Source: Mycolicibacterium chlorophenolicum (GTDB lineage: Bacteria > Actinomycetota > Actinomycetes > Mycobacteriales > Mycobacteriaceae). Taken from it: DNA of 64,000 nucleotides. The notes beneath the pieces are model-generated. The model ran no database searches. It was not told where the DNA came from and saw nothing but the letters and a program-made list of their open reading frames with translations. The first letter of the stretch is position 1. Every line of letters begins with the position of its first letter. The translations under genes were made by a program, and so were the position numbers. The DNA lies in NCBI RefSeq assembly GCF_001044235.1, contig NZ_JYNL01000069.1, forward strand, positions 25,321 through 89,320. Direction: 5' to 3'. Below are positions 32,895-42,341 of this stretch, in pieces.

Positions 32895-33630
32895 ACCCGG
32901 CGCCACGCAGCGTGTGGATCATCGGCTCGCGGCCGCTGTCGATCTTCTTGCGCAGGTAGGACACGTACAGCTCGACTATGTTGGACCGCCCGCCGAAGTC
33001 GTAGCTCCACACCCGGTCGAGGATCTGGGCCTTGCTCAGCACCCGTTTGGCATTGCGCATCATGAACCGCAGCAGCTCGAACTCGGTCGCGGTCAGCGTG
33101 ATGACCTCACCCGCTCGGGTCACCTCGTGGCTGTCCTCGTCGAGCACCAGGTCGCCGACGACGATGGTGGCCCCGCCCGTCTCGGTGCTCACCCCGGTGC
33201 GGCGCAGCAGCGCCCGCAGCCGCAGCACCACCTCTTCGATACTGAACGGCTTCGTGACGTAGTCGTCGCCACCGGCGGTCAGCCCGGCGATGCGATCCTC
33301 GACCGAGTCCTTGGCGGTGAGCAGCAGCAGGGGCAGGCCGGGAATCTGACGGCGCAGCTGGTGCAGCACGTCAAGACCGCTCATGTCGGGCAGCATCACG
33401 TCGAGCACGACGACGTCGGGTGGATTGTCCTTCGCCAGCGCGATCGCCGTGGCGCCGTCACCGGCTGTCGAGATGTCCCAGCCCTCATAGCGCAGCGCCA
33501 TCGACACGAGTTCGGCCAGCACCGGTTCGTCATCGACGACGAGGACGTGCACCGGGCTGCCGTCGGCGCGGCGCATCGCCACCCGGGCGGCGTCGGTACC
33601 GGTCGTCCCGGTGTCCAGAGGGTTGGCCAC
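32872..33630 (-). CDS. tcrX: OmpR-family response regulator, TcrX-like
   Basis: 252 aa from a GTG at 33630; the ATG at 33576 is an alternative, and the longer frame to 33717 begins in poor coding sequence. Receiver domain: VHVLVVDDEPVLAE, phospho-acceptor Asp77 (VVVLDVMLPDMSG), Lys in LLLLTAKDS. Winged-helix C-terminus with TATEFELLRFMMRNAKRVLS and DFGGRSNIVELYVSYLRKKI. The sequence closely resembles my memory of M. tuberculosis TcrX (Rv3765c); PhoP and MprA are less similar. Its operon partners here are a kinase and three glycosyltransferases, suggesting envelope glycan control. Confidence 0.85.
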   Translation of the reverse strand: MANPLDTGTTGTDAARVAMRRADGSPVHVLVVDDEPVLAELVSMALRYEGWDISTAGDGATAIALAKDNPPDVVVLDVMLPDMSGLDVLHQLRRQIPGLPLLLLTAKDSVEDRIAGLTAGGDDYVTKPFSIEEVVLRLRALLRRTGVSTETGGATIVVGDLVLDEDSHEVTRAGEVITLTATEFELLRFMMRNAKRVLSKAQILDRVWSYDFGGRSNIVELYVSYLRKKIDSGREPMIHTLRGAGYVLKPAR

Positions 33631-33739
33631 CGCCCCATTATGGGCGCGCGCGCTAGGTGCCGACTGTGTCGTTCCTATGCGCGCGCTGTGAACCCCCGGC
33701 GCACAGCCCGCACACATCTTGGACCGTCATCGTGGTGGG

Positions 33740-34297
33740 ATGAGTGCTGATCACGTGACGTTCGACGACGCCGCCTGGGGCGCCCCGCAGCCCGAACCGC
33801 GCCGGTGGGGAGCACGGGAGACCGTAGTGGCGGTGGGTATCGCGGCGGTGATCGCCGGCCTCGGTGGCGCCGCGATCTACGCGGCGACCGGGCAGTCGGC
33901 GCACGGGGCGGGCCCGATGGGCAGCCATGCGTTCGGCCCGCCCGGGTTTCCCCCGCCGGGTGGACCGCCGGACGGTCAGGGCGGGCCCGGTGAGACCCGG
34001 GGTCCGGCGCTGCACGGCCAGTTCGTGGTGCCGGCCACCGACGGCGGGTTCACGACGCTGCTGATCCAGACCGGCACGGTGACGGCGGTGGCGCCGACGT
34101 CGGTGACGGTGCGCAGCGCCGACGGCTTCAGCCAGCAGTACACGATCGACGCCGGGCTGCGCGCCCCGGCCGTCGACGATCAGGTGACGATCCGCGCGGT
34201 CCGCGACGGCGAGGCCGGCGCCGTCCGGATCACCGAGATCCTGGACCCGCGGGAGGCTCCCGGCATGGGTCCGCCGGGGGCCGCCGCGCCGCGGTGA
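33740..34297 (+). CDS. Membrane-anchored hypothetical protein with beta-type (DUF5666-like) domain
   Basis: 185 aa from the ATG at 33740. One transmembrane helix (about 30-52, VVAVGIAAVIAGLGGAAIYAA), a Gly/Pro-rich spacer (GPPGFPPPGGPPDGQGG), then a small extracytoplasmic beta domain with TGTVTAVAPTSVTVRSADGF and QQYTIDAG, which resembles DUF5666 domains. Divergent from the tcrX-like gene with a 109-nt gap, so it may be controlled by that regulator. No enzyme motif. Confidence 0.7.
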   Translation: MSADHVTFDDAAWGAPQPEPRRWGARETVVAVGIAAVIAGLGGAAIYAATGQSAHGAGPMGSHAFGPPGFPPPGGPPDGQGGPGETRGPALHGQFVVPATDGGFTTLLIQTGTVTAVAPTSVTVRSADGFSQQYTIDAGLRAPAVDDQVTIRAVRDGEAGAVRITEILDPREAPGMGPPGAAAPR

Positions 34298-34370
34298 CGG
34301 GCGTCGACGCGCTGACCGGCGGTCACATCTCCTAACCTGTGCCCATGCTGCGCCGAGGCGGACCCGCCGG

Positions 34371-35348
34371 ATGACCCGCTTCCTCGCGCGTCGGCTGCTG
34401 AACTATCTGGTGCTGCTGGGGCTCGCGTCGTTCCTGGCGTTCAGCCTGACCTCGCTGACCTTCCACCCGCTCGACAGCCTGCTGGAGCGCAACCCGCGCC
34501 CGCCCCAGGCGGTGATCGACGCCAAGGCGGCCGAACTCGGTCTGGATCAGCCGATCCCGCTGCGGTACGCGCAGTGGGTGTCCGGCGCGGTGCGCGGCGA
34601 CTTCGGCACCACGGTCACCGGCCAACCGATCAATGACGAGCTGTGGCGGCGCGTCGGGGTGAGCCTGCGGCTCGTCGTGATCGGCTCGGTGCTGGGCACG
34701 ATCATCGGCGTCGTGGTCGGTGCCTGGGGCGCGGTCCGGCAGTACCGACTGTCCGACCGCGTGATCACGGTGCTCTCGCTGCTGGTGATCAGCGCCCCCA
34801 CGTTCGTGGTCGCCAACCTGCTCATCCTCGGCGCGCTGAAGGTCAACTCGGTGCTCGGCGTGCAGCTGTTCGAGTACACCGGCGAGACGTCGTCGGACGC
34901 GGTCGGCGGCGGATGGAACCAGTTCGTCGACCGGCTCCAGCACCTGGTGCTGCCGACCGCCACGCTGGCCCTGGCCTCGATCGCCGGCTTCAGCCGCTAT
35001 CAGCGCAACGCGATGCTCGACGTGCTCGGGCAGGACTTCATCCGGACCGCGCGGGCCAAGGGGCTGACCCGTCGTCAGGCGCTGTTCAAGCACGGGCTGC
35101 GCACCGCGCTGATCCCGATGGCCACGCTGTTCGCCTACGGCATCAGCGGTCTGGTCACCGGCGCGGTGTTCGTCGAGAAGATCTTCGGCTGGCACGGCAT
35201 GGGCGAGTGGTTCGTGCAGGGCATCTCGGCCCAGGACACCAACATCGTCGTCGCGTTCACGGTGTTCTCCGGCACCACGATCCTGCTCGGCGGACTGCTG
35301 TCGGACGTCATCTACGCCGCCCTCGATCCGCGGGTGCGTGTCTCGTGA
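34371..35348 (+). CDS. oppB: Oligopeptide ABC transporter permease OppB
   Basis: 325 aa, six transmembrane helices. N-terminal FLARRLLNYLVLLGLASFLAF and the ABC-permease EAA loop (QDFIRTARAKGLTRRQALFKHGLR) are typical of peptide/nickel importer permeases. I chose opp over dpp because the gene order B-C-D-A, the fused 612-aa ATPase and the neighbourhood match M. tuberculosis oppBCDA (Rv1283c-Rv1280c). Its stop overlaps the oppC GTG. Confidence 0.92.
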   Translation: MTRFLARRLLNYLVLLGLASFLAFSLTSLTFHPLDSLLERNPRPPQAVIDAKAAELGLDQPIPLRYAQWVSGAVRGDFGTTVTGQPINDELWRRVGVSLRLVVIGSVLGTIIGVVVGAWGAVRQYRLSDRVITVLSLLVISAPTFVVANLLILGALKVNSVLGVQLFEYTGETSSDAVGGGWNQFVDRLQHLVLPTATLALASIAGFSRYQRNAMLDVLGQDFIRTARAKGLTRRQALFKHGLRTALIPMATLFAYGISGLVTGAVFVEKIFGWHGMGEWFVQGISAQDTNIVVAFTVFSGTTILLGGLLSDVIYAALDPRVRVS

Positions 35349-36232
35349 CCGCACCGCAGTTCGTCACCCGACGCACGCTGGTGTGGCGTCGCTTCCGCGC
35401 GAACCGGCCGGCGATGGTGTCGATGGTGGTGCTGATCGTCCTGTTCGTCGGCTGCTGGGCGCTGCCCCCGCTGCTGCCCTACTCCTACACCGACCTCGAC
35501 TACTACGCACTGCAGCAGCCGCCGTCGCCCCAGCACTGGTTCGGCACCAACGCGCTGGGTCAGGACCTGCTCGCCCAGACCCTGCGCGGGATGCAGAAAT
35601 CGCTGATCATCGGCGTCTGCGTGGCGGTCATCTCCACGCTGGTCGCCGCGACGGTGGGCGCCGTCGCCGGTTACTTCGGCGGCTGGCGCGACACCGTGCT
35701 GATGTGGTTCGTCGACCTGCTGCTCGTCGTGCCGGGCTTCATCCTGATCGCGATCGTCACCCCGAGCACCCGGGGCAGCGGCACCGTGGTCTGGCTCATC
35801 GTGCTGCTGGCCGCGTTCAGCTGGATGATCAGCTCGCGCATGGTCCGCGGGTTGACGATGAGCCTGCGCGACCGCGAATTCGTCGCCGCCGCACGCTATA
35901 TGGGGGTGAGCAACCGGCGGATCATCGCCCGCCACATCGTGCCGAACGTGGCGTCCATCCTGATCATCGACACCACGCTGAACGTCGGGGTCGCGATCCT
36001 CGCCGAAACCGGGCTCAGCTTCCTCGGTTTCGGGGTGCAACCGCCCGACGTGTCACTGGGCACGCTGATCGCGGCAGGCACGGGTTCGGTGACGACGTTC
36101 CCGTGGGTGTTCCTGTTCCCCGCCGGCGTGCTGGTGCTGATCGTGCTGTGCGCCAACCTGATCGGGGACGCGCTGCGCGACGCGCTCGACCCGGGGGTGC
36201 GGCCGGCCCGGCGGCGGGGGGCACGCCGATGA
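35345..36232 (+). CDS. oppC: Oligopeptide ABC transporter permease OppC
   Basis: 295 aa from a GTG overlapping the oppB stop by 4 nt. N-terminal cytosolic tail, six helices, the oligopeptide-permease-C motif (PSPQHWFGTNALGQDLLAQTLRG) and EAA loop (FVAAARYMGVSNRRIIARHIVPN). Pairs with OppB to form the membrane channel. Its ATGA overlap with oppD again indicates coupled translation. Confidence 0.92.
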   Translation: MTAPQFVTRRTLVWRRFRANRPAMVSMVVLIVLFVGCWALPPLLPYSYTDLDYYALQQPPSPQHWFGTNALGQDLLAQTLRGMQKSLIIGVCVAVISTLVAATVGAVAGYFGGWRDTVLMWFVDLLLVVPGFILIAIVTPSTRGSGTVVWLIVLLAAFSWMISSRMVRGLTMSLRDREFVAAARYMGVSNRRIIARHIVPNVASILIIDTTLNVGVAILAETGLSFLGFGVQPPDVSLGTLIAAGTGSVTTFPWVFLFPAGVLVLIVLCANLIGDALRDALDPGVRPARRRGARR

Positions 36233-38067
36233 GCCTGCTCGAGGTGCGCGGGCTGACCGTCACGTTCCCCACCGACACCGAACGGGTGGCCGCGGTGCGC
36301 GGCCTGGACTACGACGTCGACTCCGGCGAGGTGGTCGCCCTGGTCGGCGAATCCGGCGCGGGCAAGTCGGCGGGCGCGATGGCCGTCGTCGGGCTGCTGC
36401 CCGAATACGCCGAGGTGTCCGGGTCGGTGCGGCTGCACGGTCAGGAACTGCTCACCGGGTCCGACGCCGAGATGTCGCGGGTGCGCGGCGCGAAGATCGG
36501 CACCGTCTTCCAGGATCCGATGTCGTCGCTGACCCCGGTCTACACGGTGGGTGACCAGATCGCCGAGGCGATCCGTATCCATCGCCGCGACGTGAGTCGT
36601 AGCGCCGCCCGTGCCCGTGCGGTCGAACTGCTGGAGCTGGTCGGCATCTCCCAGCCCGCGCAGCGGGCCCGGGCGTTCCCGCACGAGCTCTCCGGCGGGG
36701 AACGCCAACGGGTGGTGATCGCCATCGCGATCGCCAACGATCCCGACCTGCTGATCTGCGACGAGCCGACCACCGCGCTGGACGTCACCGTGCAGGCCCA
36801 GATCCTCGACGTGCTGCGTACCGCCCGCGATGTCACCGGCGCGGGGGTGCTGATCATCACCCACGACCTCGGCGTCGTCGCGGAATTCGCCGACCGGGCA
36901 CTCGTGATGTACGCGGGCCGGGCCGTCGAGACGGCACCCGTCGCCGACCTCTACACCGAGCGCCGAATGCCCTACACCGCAGGCCTTCTCGGCTCGGTCC
37001 CGCGCCTCGACGCGCCGCAGGGCGCGCGGCTGGTGCCGATCCCGGGCGCTCCCCCGTCGCTGGCGGCGCTGCCCGCAGGCTGTCCGTTCACACCGCGCTG
37101 CCCGTTGGCCGTCGAAGAATGCAGTACCGCCGAGCCGGCGCTGGAAACCGTCGGGCCCGACCACCGGGTCGCGTGCATCCGGCACGCGGACGTCTCCGGT
37201 CGCAGCGCGGCCGACATCTTCAGCGTGTCGACCGCACCGGCACCGGCCGCCGCGGACAGCGGCGAGCGGCCCGTGGTGCTCGCGGTGCGCGACCTGGTGA
37301 AGACCTTCCCGCTGACCAAGGGTGTGGTGTTGCGTCGCAAGGTCGGCGAGGTCCGTGCGGTCGACGGTGTCGACCTGACGCTGCGGCAGGGCCGGACGCT
37401 GGGCATCGTCGGCGAGTCCGGATCGGGCAAATCGACCACGCTGCACCAGATCCTGGGACTGGCCGCGCCGCAGCACGGCAGCATCGAGGTGCTCGGCGCC
37501 GACGTCGCGACGCTCGACCGTGCCGGCCGCCGGGCCCTGCGCGGCGACCTGCAGGTGGTGTTCCAGGATCCGGTCGCATCGCTGGACCCGCGCCTGCCGG
37601 TCTTCGATGTCCTGGCAGAACCCTTGCAGGCCAAGGGATCCGACAAAGCAGCCATCGACGAGCGGGTCGCCGAATTGCTGACGCTCGTGGGACTGCGCCG
37701 CGAGGACGCCGGCCGCTACCCGGCGGAGTTCTCCGGCGGGCAGAAGCAGCGCATCGGCATCGCCCGCGCGCTGGCGCTGCAGCCGAAGATCCTGGCGCTC
37801 GACGAGCCGGTGTCGGCGCTGGACGTGTCGATCCAGGCGGGCATCATCAATCTGCTGCTCGACCTGCAGGACCGGTTCGGCCTGGCCTACCTGTTCGTCT
37901 CCCACGACCTGTCGGTGGTCAAGCACCTGGCCCACGACGTCGCGGTGATGCACCGGGGCCGCATCGTCGAACAGGGCAGCAGCGAGTCGGTGTTCGGCGA
38001 CCCGCGCGACGAGTACACGCGGCGGTTGCTCGCGGCAGTCCCCCGGCCGCAGCCCGATCCCGGTTAG
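36229..38067 (+). CDS. oppD: Oligopeptide ABC transporter fused ATPase OppD
   Basis: 612 aa with two complete ATPase domains in one chain, equivalent to OppD+OppF. First: Walker A GESGAGKSA, signature LSGGERQR, Walker B LLICDEPTTALD. Second (from about 345): Walker A GESGSGKST, signature FSGGQKQR, Walker B ILALDEPVSALD. Between them the peptide-importer Cys motif (GCPFTPRCPLAVEEC, then VACIRH) may bind an Fe-S cluster or metal, as described for some Opp/Dpp ATPases. Confidence 0.94.
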   Translation: MSLLEVRGLTVTFPTDTERVAAVRGLDYDVDSGEVVALVGESGAGKSAGAMAVVGLLPEYAEVSGSVRLHGQELLTGSDAEMSRVRGAKIGTVFQDPMSSLTPVYTVGDQIAEAIRIHRRDVSRSAARARAVELLELVGISQPAQRARAFPHELSGGERQRVVIAIAIANDPDLLICDEPTTALDVTVQAQILDVLRTARDVTGAGVLIITHDLGVVAEFADRALVMYAGRAVETAPVADLYTERRMPYTAGLLGSVPRLDAPQGARLVPIPGAPPSLAALPAGCPFTPRCPLAVEECSTAEPALETVGPDHRVACIRHADVSGRSAADIFSVSTAPAPAAADSGERPVVLAVRDLVKTFPLTKGVVLRRKVGEVRAVDGVDLTLRQGRTLGIVGESGSGKSTTLHQILGLAAPQHGSIEVLGADVATLDRAGRRALRGDLQVVFQDPVASLDPRLPVFDVLAEPLQAKGSDKAAIDERVAELLTLVGLRREDAGRYPAEFSGGQKQRIGIARALALQPKILALDEPVSALDVSIQAGIINLLLDLQDRFGLAYLFVSHDLSVVKHLAHDVAVMHRGRIVEQGSSESVFGDPRDEYTRRLLAAVPRPQPDPG

Positions 38068-38078
38068 AGTCTGTCCGC

Positions 38079-39746
38079 ATGACCCTGCTTCTGCGACTGC
38101 TCGCCGTCGGGCTGACCGCGGCCCTGGTCCTGACGGGCTGTTCCGGCTCGTCGCAGCCGGTCCCGTCCGCGGGTGGCAATGCCGAACTCGGCGCGACCGC
38201 CGACATCAACCCGCAGGACCCCACGACGCTCCAGCAGGGCGGAAATCTCCGGCTTGCCCTGACCGGTTTCCCGGCGAACTTCAACAACCTGCACATCGAC
38301 GGCAACCTCGGCGAGATCGGCTCGATGTACCGCTGGACGCTGCCGCGCGCCTTCTTCATCAAGCCCGACGGGCAGATGACCGTCAACAGCGACTTCTTCA
38401 CCAATGTCGAGCTGACGAGCACCGATCCGCAGGTCGTCACCTACACCATCAACCCGAAGGCGGTGTGGAGCAACGGCAGGCCCGTCACCTGGGAGGACAT
38501 CGCCGCCCAGATCAATGCGACCAGTGGCAAGGACAAGAGCTTCCTGTTCGCCGCGCCCAACGGGAGTGAGCGCGTCGCCTCGGTGACCAAGGGTGTCGAC
38601 GATCGGCAGGCGATCGTCACGTTCGCCAAGCACTACGCGGACTGGAAAGGCATGTTCGCCGGCAACGGCATGCTGTTCCCCAAGGAACTGACCGGGACAC
38701 CCGAGGCGTTCAACACCGGGTTCCGCGACACTCCCCCGCCCTCGGCGGGGCCGTTCATGGTCGGCACCGTCGACCGGGCGGCGCAGCGGATCACGTTGAC
38801 GCGCAATCCGAAGTGGTGGGGAACGCCCCCGCTGCTGGACTCGGTCACCTACAGCGTGCTCGACGACGCGGCCCGCATCCCCGCGCTGCAGAACAACGCG
38901 CTCGACGCCACCGGCGTCGCGTCCCTCGACGAGCTGACCATCGCCCGCCGCACGCCCGGCATCGCGATCCGGCGGGCGCCCTCGGCGAGCTGGTACCACC
39001 TGACGTTCAACGGCGCGCCCGGTTCGATCCTCGCGGACCCGGCGCTGCGGATGGCGATCGCCAAGGGCATCGACCGGCAGGCCGTCGTCAACGTCGCCCA
39101 GAACGGCCTCGTCGACAAGCCGGTGCCGTTGAACAACCACATCTACGTGGCGGGCCAGGAGGGCTACCAGGACAACGCCATCGGCTTCGATCCCGAAGGG
39201 GCCAAGCGGGAACTCGATGCACTGGGCTGGCGACTCAACGGCCAGTTCCGGGAAAAAGACGGCAGCCGGCTCACCGTGCGCAACGTGTTCTACGACGGCC
39301 AGAGCACGCGTCAGATCGCGACGATCGCGCAGAACAACCTGGCGCAGATCGGTGTCGACCTCCAGCTGGTCCCTGCCGCCGGCGGCAAGCTGTTCCCCGA
39401 CTTCGTCACGCCCGGCAACTTCGATGTCGTCCAATTCGCCTGGGGCGGCGATGCTTTTCCGTTGTCCGGCCTGAGCCAGATCTACGCGTCGCGGGGCGAG
39501 AGCAACTACGGCAAGATCGGCACCCCCGAGATCGACGCCAAAATCGAACAGACCCTCTCCGAGCTGGACGCGGCCAAGGCCCGCACGCTGGCCAACGAGC
39601 TCGACACGATGCTCTGGCAGGAGGTGTTCAGCCTGCCGCTGTTCCAGGCGCCGGGCAACGTCGCGGTGAAGAGCACGCTGGCCAACTACGGCCCGGCCGG
39701 CATCGGCGACATCAACTACACGGCCGTCGGGTTCATGAAGGACTGA
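38079..39746 (+). CDS. oppA: Oligopeptide-binding lipoprotein OppA
   Basis: 555 aa from the ATG at 38079, 11 nt after oppD. Lipoprotein signal with lipobox LVLTGC (Cys21). The solute-binding family 5 domain starts with QQGGNLRLALTGFPANFNNL and includes WSNGRPVTWEDIAAQ and ALRMAIAKGIDRQAV. Anchored outside the membrane, it delivers peptides to OppBC. The 3' end overlaps the convergent hydrolase gene by 14 nt. Confidence 0.92.
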   Translation: MTLLLRLLAVGLTAALVLTGCSGSSQPVPSAGGNAELGATADINPQDPTTLQQGGNLRLALTGFPANFNNLHIDGNLGEIGSMYRWTLPRAFFIKPDGQMTVNSDFFTNVELTSTDPQVVTYTINPKAVWSNGRPVTWEDIAAQINATSGKDKSFLFAAPNGSERVASVTKGVDDRQAIVTFAKHYADWKGMFAGNGMLFPKELTGTPEAFNTGFRDTPPPSAGPFMVGTVDRAAQRITLTRNPKWWGTPPLLDSVTYSVLDDAARIPALQNNALDATGVASLDELTIARRTPGIAIRRAPSASWYHLTFNGAPGSILADPALRMAIAKGIDRQAVVNVAQNGLVDKPVPLNNHIYVAGQEGYQDNAIGFDPEGAKRELDALGWRLNGQFREKDGSRLTVRNVFYDGQSTRQIATIAQNNLAQIGVDLQLVPAAGGKLFPDFVTPGNFDVVQFAWGGDAFPLSGLSQIYASRGESNYGKIGTPEIDAKIEQTLSELDAAKARTLANELDTMLWQEVFSLPLFQAPGNVAVKSTLANYGPAGIGDINYTAVGFMKD

Positions 39747-41013
39747 CCTGGCGCACCACCCGCGGTACCGCATCGGGCACCCTGCCCTCCGCCATGGCGG
39801 CCAGCCGGATCGCGGCCACCAGTAGCCGCACGCTGAGATTGGCCGGCAGCCGGTCGAGTTCGGCCCCGCGCGAGGGGAGTTCGTGGATCTTCCCGCCGAC
39901 CACGGCCCGGCACACCTGCAGGGCCGCGTGTTCGCGGGTGTCGAGCATGCTGTGCCCGGCCGTCGGCAGATCGACGAGCACCGAGTCGGGAATCAAGCCG
40001 GCGACCTGGCGCGCGACAGCCGGCGGAGTGGTGAGGTCGCGCCCGCCCGAGAGCACCGCGGTGGGCCAGCTGAAGCCCGGCATCGCCGACGCGAGGTCGT
40101 AGGGTTCGGCCTCGAATTCGACGTCGCCGCCGGCCATCTCGCGCAGGGCGATGGCCGGGTCCAGGGGCTTGCCGTCGGGTTCGGCGCCGTAGTTCAGCTC
40201 CCGGTAGGCGATGCGTTCGACCAGGTCCGGCTCGTGCTGGTACGGGGTCTTGCGTTCGAGGAGGTTGCGCGCTCCGAACCCGACCGCCGCCCATAACCAG
40301 TCGTGACCGGCCAGCAGCAGGTTCAGCTGCCGGCACAGCACCTCCGGGCCCGCGACGCCGTACATGTCGCCGATCAGCTGGACGTCCTTGGACGTCACCA
40401 CCCCGTCACCGACCAGCCGGCGCACCTTGGCGGCCAGGTCCGCGGTTCCGGGCCCGCTGCCGTCTCCCACGCCGTCCCACAGCACCCGGCGGGTCTGGGC
40501 CCGCACCTCGGCGATGTCGGCGCACGACAGCAGCGGCGAGTCCAAGACCATGGCGCGCACCCGCGACGGATGGGAGACCCCCAACCCGGCGGCCAGGTAG
40601 GTGCCGTAGGACGCGCCGTAGACGACGGCCTTGTCGACCTGGGCGTCGTCGAGCACGGCGGCGAGGTCGTCCACGACGGCCCGCACGGTCAGCGCCTCCG
40701 GCGGCAGGTCGGCGCCCCGGTCGTCGTGCCGGGACAGCCCGACGCCGCGGTGCTCGACCATGATCACGTCGAGGCCCGCGACCGCGGCGCGCCGCCGGAA
40801 CCCCCGGTACAGCGCGACCGAGGCGGCACCGGGCCCACCCGGGATGACCAGCAGCGGGTGGGCGGACTTGCGGCCGGCCCGCACGTAGTAGACGTCGAAC
40901 TCGTCGTCACCGCCGGTCGCGGCACCGGTCCCGAACGGCCGGCGCACCGGCCGGACCCCCGGCAGCGCGGCGAGCTTGGCGTGCGCCCGGCGACGCTTGG
41001 CGTTCATCGTCAT
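39733..41013 (-). CDS. Alpha/beta hydrolase (S33 prolyl aminopeptidase-like)
   Basis: 426 aa, no signal peptide. Oxyanion-hole motif PLLVIPGGPGAAS, nucleophile elbow YGASYGTY, acid GGRDLTTPP and catalytic His in AGHSML. The long cap region (about 170-300) fits the S33 peptidase/proline iminopeptidase branch, though many such proteins are esterases. It sits tail-to-tail with oppA, so a role in processing imported peptides is attractive but unproven. Confidence 0.85.
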   Translation of the reverse strand: MTMNAKRRRAHAKLAALPGVRPVRRPFGTGAATGGDDEFDVYYVRAGRKSAHPLLVIPGGPGAASVALYRGFRRRAAVAGLDVIMVEHRGVGLSRHDDRGADLPPEALTVRAVVDDLAAVLDDAQVDKAVVYGASYGTYLAAGLGVSHPSRVRAMVLDSPLLSCADIAEVRAQTRRVLWDGVGDGSGPGTADLAAKVRRLVGDGVVTSKDVQLIGDMYGVAGPEVLCRQLNLLLAGHDWLWAAVGFGARNLLERKTPYQHEPDLVERIAYRELNYGAEPDGKPLDPAIALREMAGGDVEFEAEPYDLASAMPGFSWPTAVLSGGRDLTTPPAVARQVAGLIPDSVLVDLPTAGHSMLDTREHAALQVCRAVVGGKIHELPSRGAELDRLPANLSVRLLVAAIRLAAMAEGRVPDAVPRVVRQVSPS

Positions 41014-41123
41014 CGCGCCCCATTGTGCCCCGTTCCCGCAGGTCGGTCACACCGGTACCGGTTCGGTTCGGGCTGATCCAAAGACGTGCGCTGCGCCGCG
41101 GCCCGCCGGTACACATTGATCCC

Positions 41124-42338
41124 ATGACCTCCGTGGACCACGCACACGCACTGCTCCCCGATTCCGCCGAATTCGCGGCGCTGCTCGCCGAGATCGGCGC
41201 CGGTGCCAGCGATCGAGATCGCAACGACGAGAACCCCTTTGACCAGGTGATCGCGCTGAAGCGGGCCGGCTTCGGCGCCCTGCGCCTACCCGAACGCTTC
41301 GGCGGTCCGGGATTGACTGTGCCGCAACTGTTCTCCACGATCATCGACGTCGCGCGCGCGGATCCGATTGTGGCGCACATCTTCCGGACCCACTTCTGGT
41401 TCGTCGAGGAGAGGTTGCGCACCGCCGACGAGCCCACCTCGCAGGCGTGGCTGGCCAAGGTCGCCGAGGGCAAGACGTTCGGCAACGCGTTCAGCGAGAA
41501 GGGCGCCAACGCGGTCGGCAGCCTGGTGTTCAACACCCGGTTGCTGCCCGCCGACGGCGGCTACCGCCTCGACGGGGAGAAGTTCTACAGCACCGGCACC
41601 CTGTTCTCCGACTACCTGACCGTCGCCGCCACCACCGACCACGACTCGGTGGCCACCGTCGTGGTGCCCGCCGACCGGACCGGGGTGCGGCTGATCGACG
41701 ACTGGGACGGCTTCGGGCAGCGCCGCACGGGTACCGGCACCACGGTGTTCAGCGACGTGGCGGTGGCCCCCGACGAGCTGCTGAGCGACTCGCCGTACGA
41801 CGCCGAACCGGAGCCGACGGTGCAGTACGCGTCGCTGCAGCTGTTCATCCACGCCGTGGTGGCCGGGATCCTCGAGTCGGTGGTCGACGACGGTGTGGCA
41901 CTGCTGCGCTCCCGGGAGCGCAGTTTCAGCCACGCCGTCGCCGAACGGCCCACAGAGGATCCGCTGCTGCAGCGCCAGCTCGGCGAGATCGCGAGCACCG
42001 CGTTCATCGCCCGCGCGGCCGTGCTCGACGCGGCCGCCGCCATCGGTGCCGCCACCGACTCGCAGACCGCCACCGGCGTGCCCGACGCCGACCTGGCGAC
42101 CGAGGCGCAGCTCAAGGTCGCCAAGGTCAAGGTCCACCTCGACGCGGTGGCGCCCGAGGCGGCGACGCGGCTGCTCGAGCTGGGCGGGGCGAGCGCGTCG
42201 AGCAGGACACGCAACCTCGACCGGCACTGGCGCAACATCCGCACCATCACGCTGCACAACCCGGTGGGACTGAAGGCGCGCGCGATCGGCCAGAACCTCC
42301 TGCACGGCACCGCCCTGCCCGCCAACGCCTACTTCTGA
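41124..42338 (+). CDS. DszC/SfnC-like flavin-dependent monooxygenase (acyl-CoA dehydrogenase fold)
   Basis: 404 aa from the ATG at 41124; the upstream part of the frame is non-coding in character. Acyl-CoA dehydrogenase fold with GFGALRLPERFGGPGLTV, FGNAFSEKGANAVGS, YRLDGEKFYSTGTLFSDYL and the C-terminal NLDRHWRNIRTITLHNPVGLK, which is typical of the DszC/IsoB/group D monooxygenase branch rather than true dehydrogenases (His-rich R-H-x-R near the end). Uses reduced FMN from a separate reductase. It precedes an NtaA/DszA-type monooxygenase by 73 nt, with a palindrome between. Confidence 0.82.
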   Translation: MTSVDHAHALLPDSAEFAALLAEIGAGASDRDRNDENPFDQVIALKRAGFGALRLPERFGGPGLTVPQLFSTIIDVARADPIVAHIFRTHFWFVEERLRTADEPTSQAWLAKVAEGKTFGNAFSEKGANAVGSLVFNTRLLPADGGYRLDGEKFYSTGTLFSDYLTVAATTDHDSVATVVVPADRTGVRLIDDWDGFGQRRTGTGTTVFSDVAVAPDELLSDSPYDAEPEPTVQYASLQLFIHAVVAGILESVVDDGVALLRSRERSFSHAVAERPTEDPLLQRQLGEIASTAFIARAAVLDAAAAIGAATDSQTATGVPDADLATEAQLKVAKVKVHLDAVAPEAATRLLELGGASASSRTRNLDRHWRNIRTITLHNPVGLKARAIGQNLLHGTALPANAYF

Positions 42339-42341
42339 ACC

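Noticed and set aside
35896..37953. 685-aa minus-strand frame across oppC and oppD
   Set aside because: His/Gln/Arg-rich antisense shadow of a high-GC gene; the plus strand encodes complete ABC motifs.
34371..39746. Naming the peptide transporter dppBCDA
   Set aside because: Gene order with the binding protein last, the fused 612-aa ATPase and neighbours match oppBCDA of M. tuberculosis better.
38064..39773. 569-aa minus-strand frame opposite oppA
   Set aside because: Composition typical of antisense shadows; oppA on the other strand has lipobox and full family sequence.
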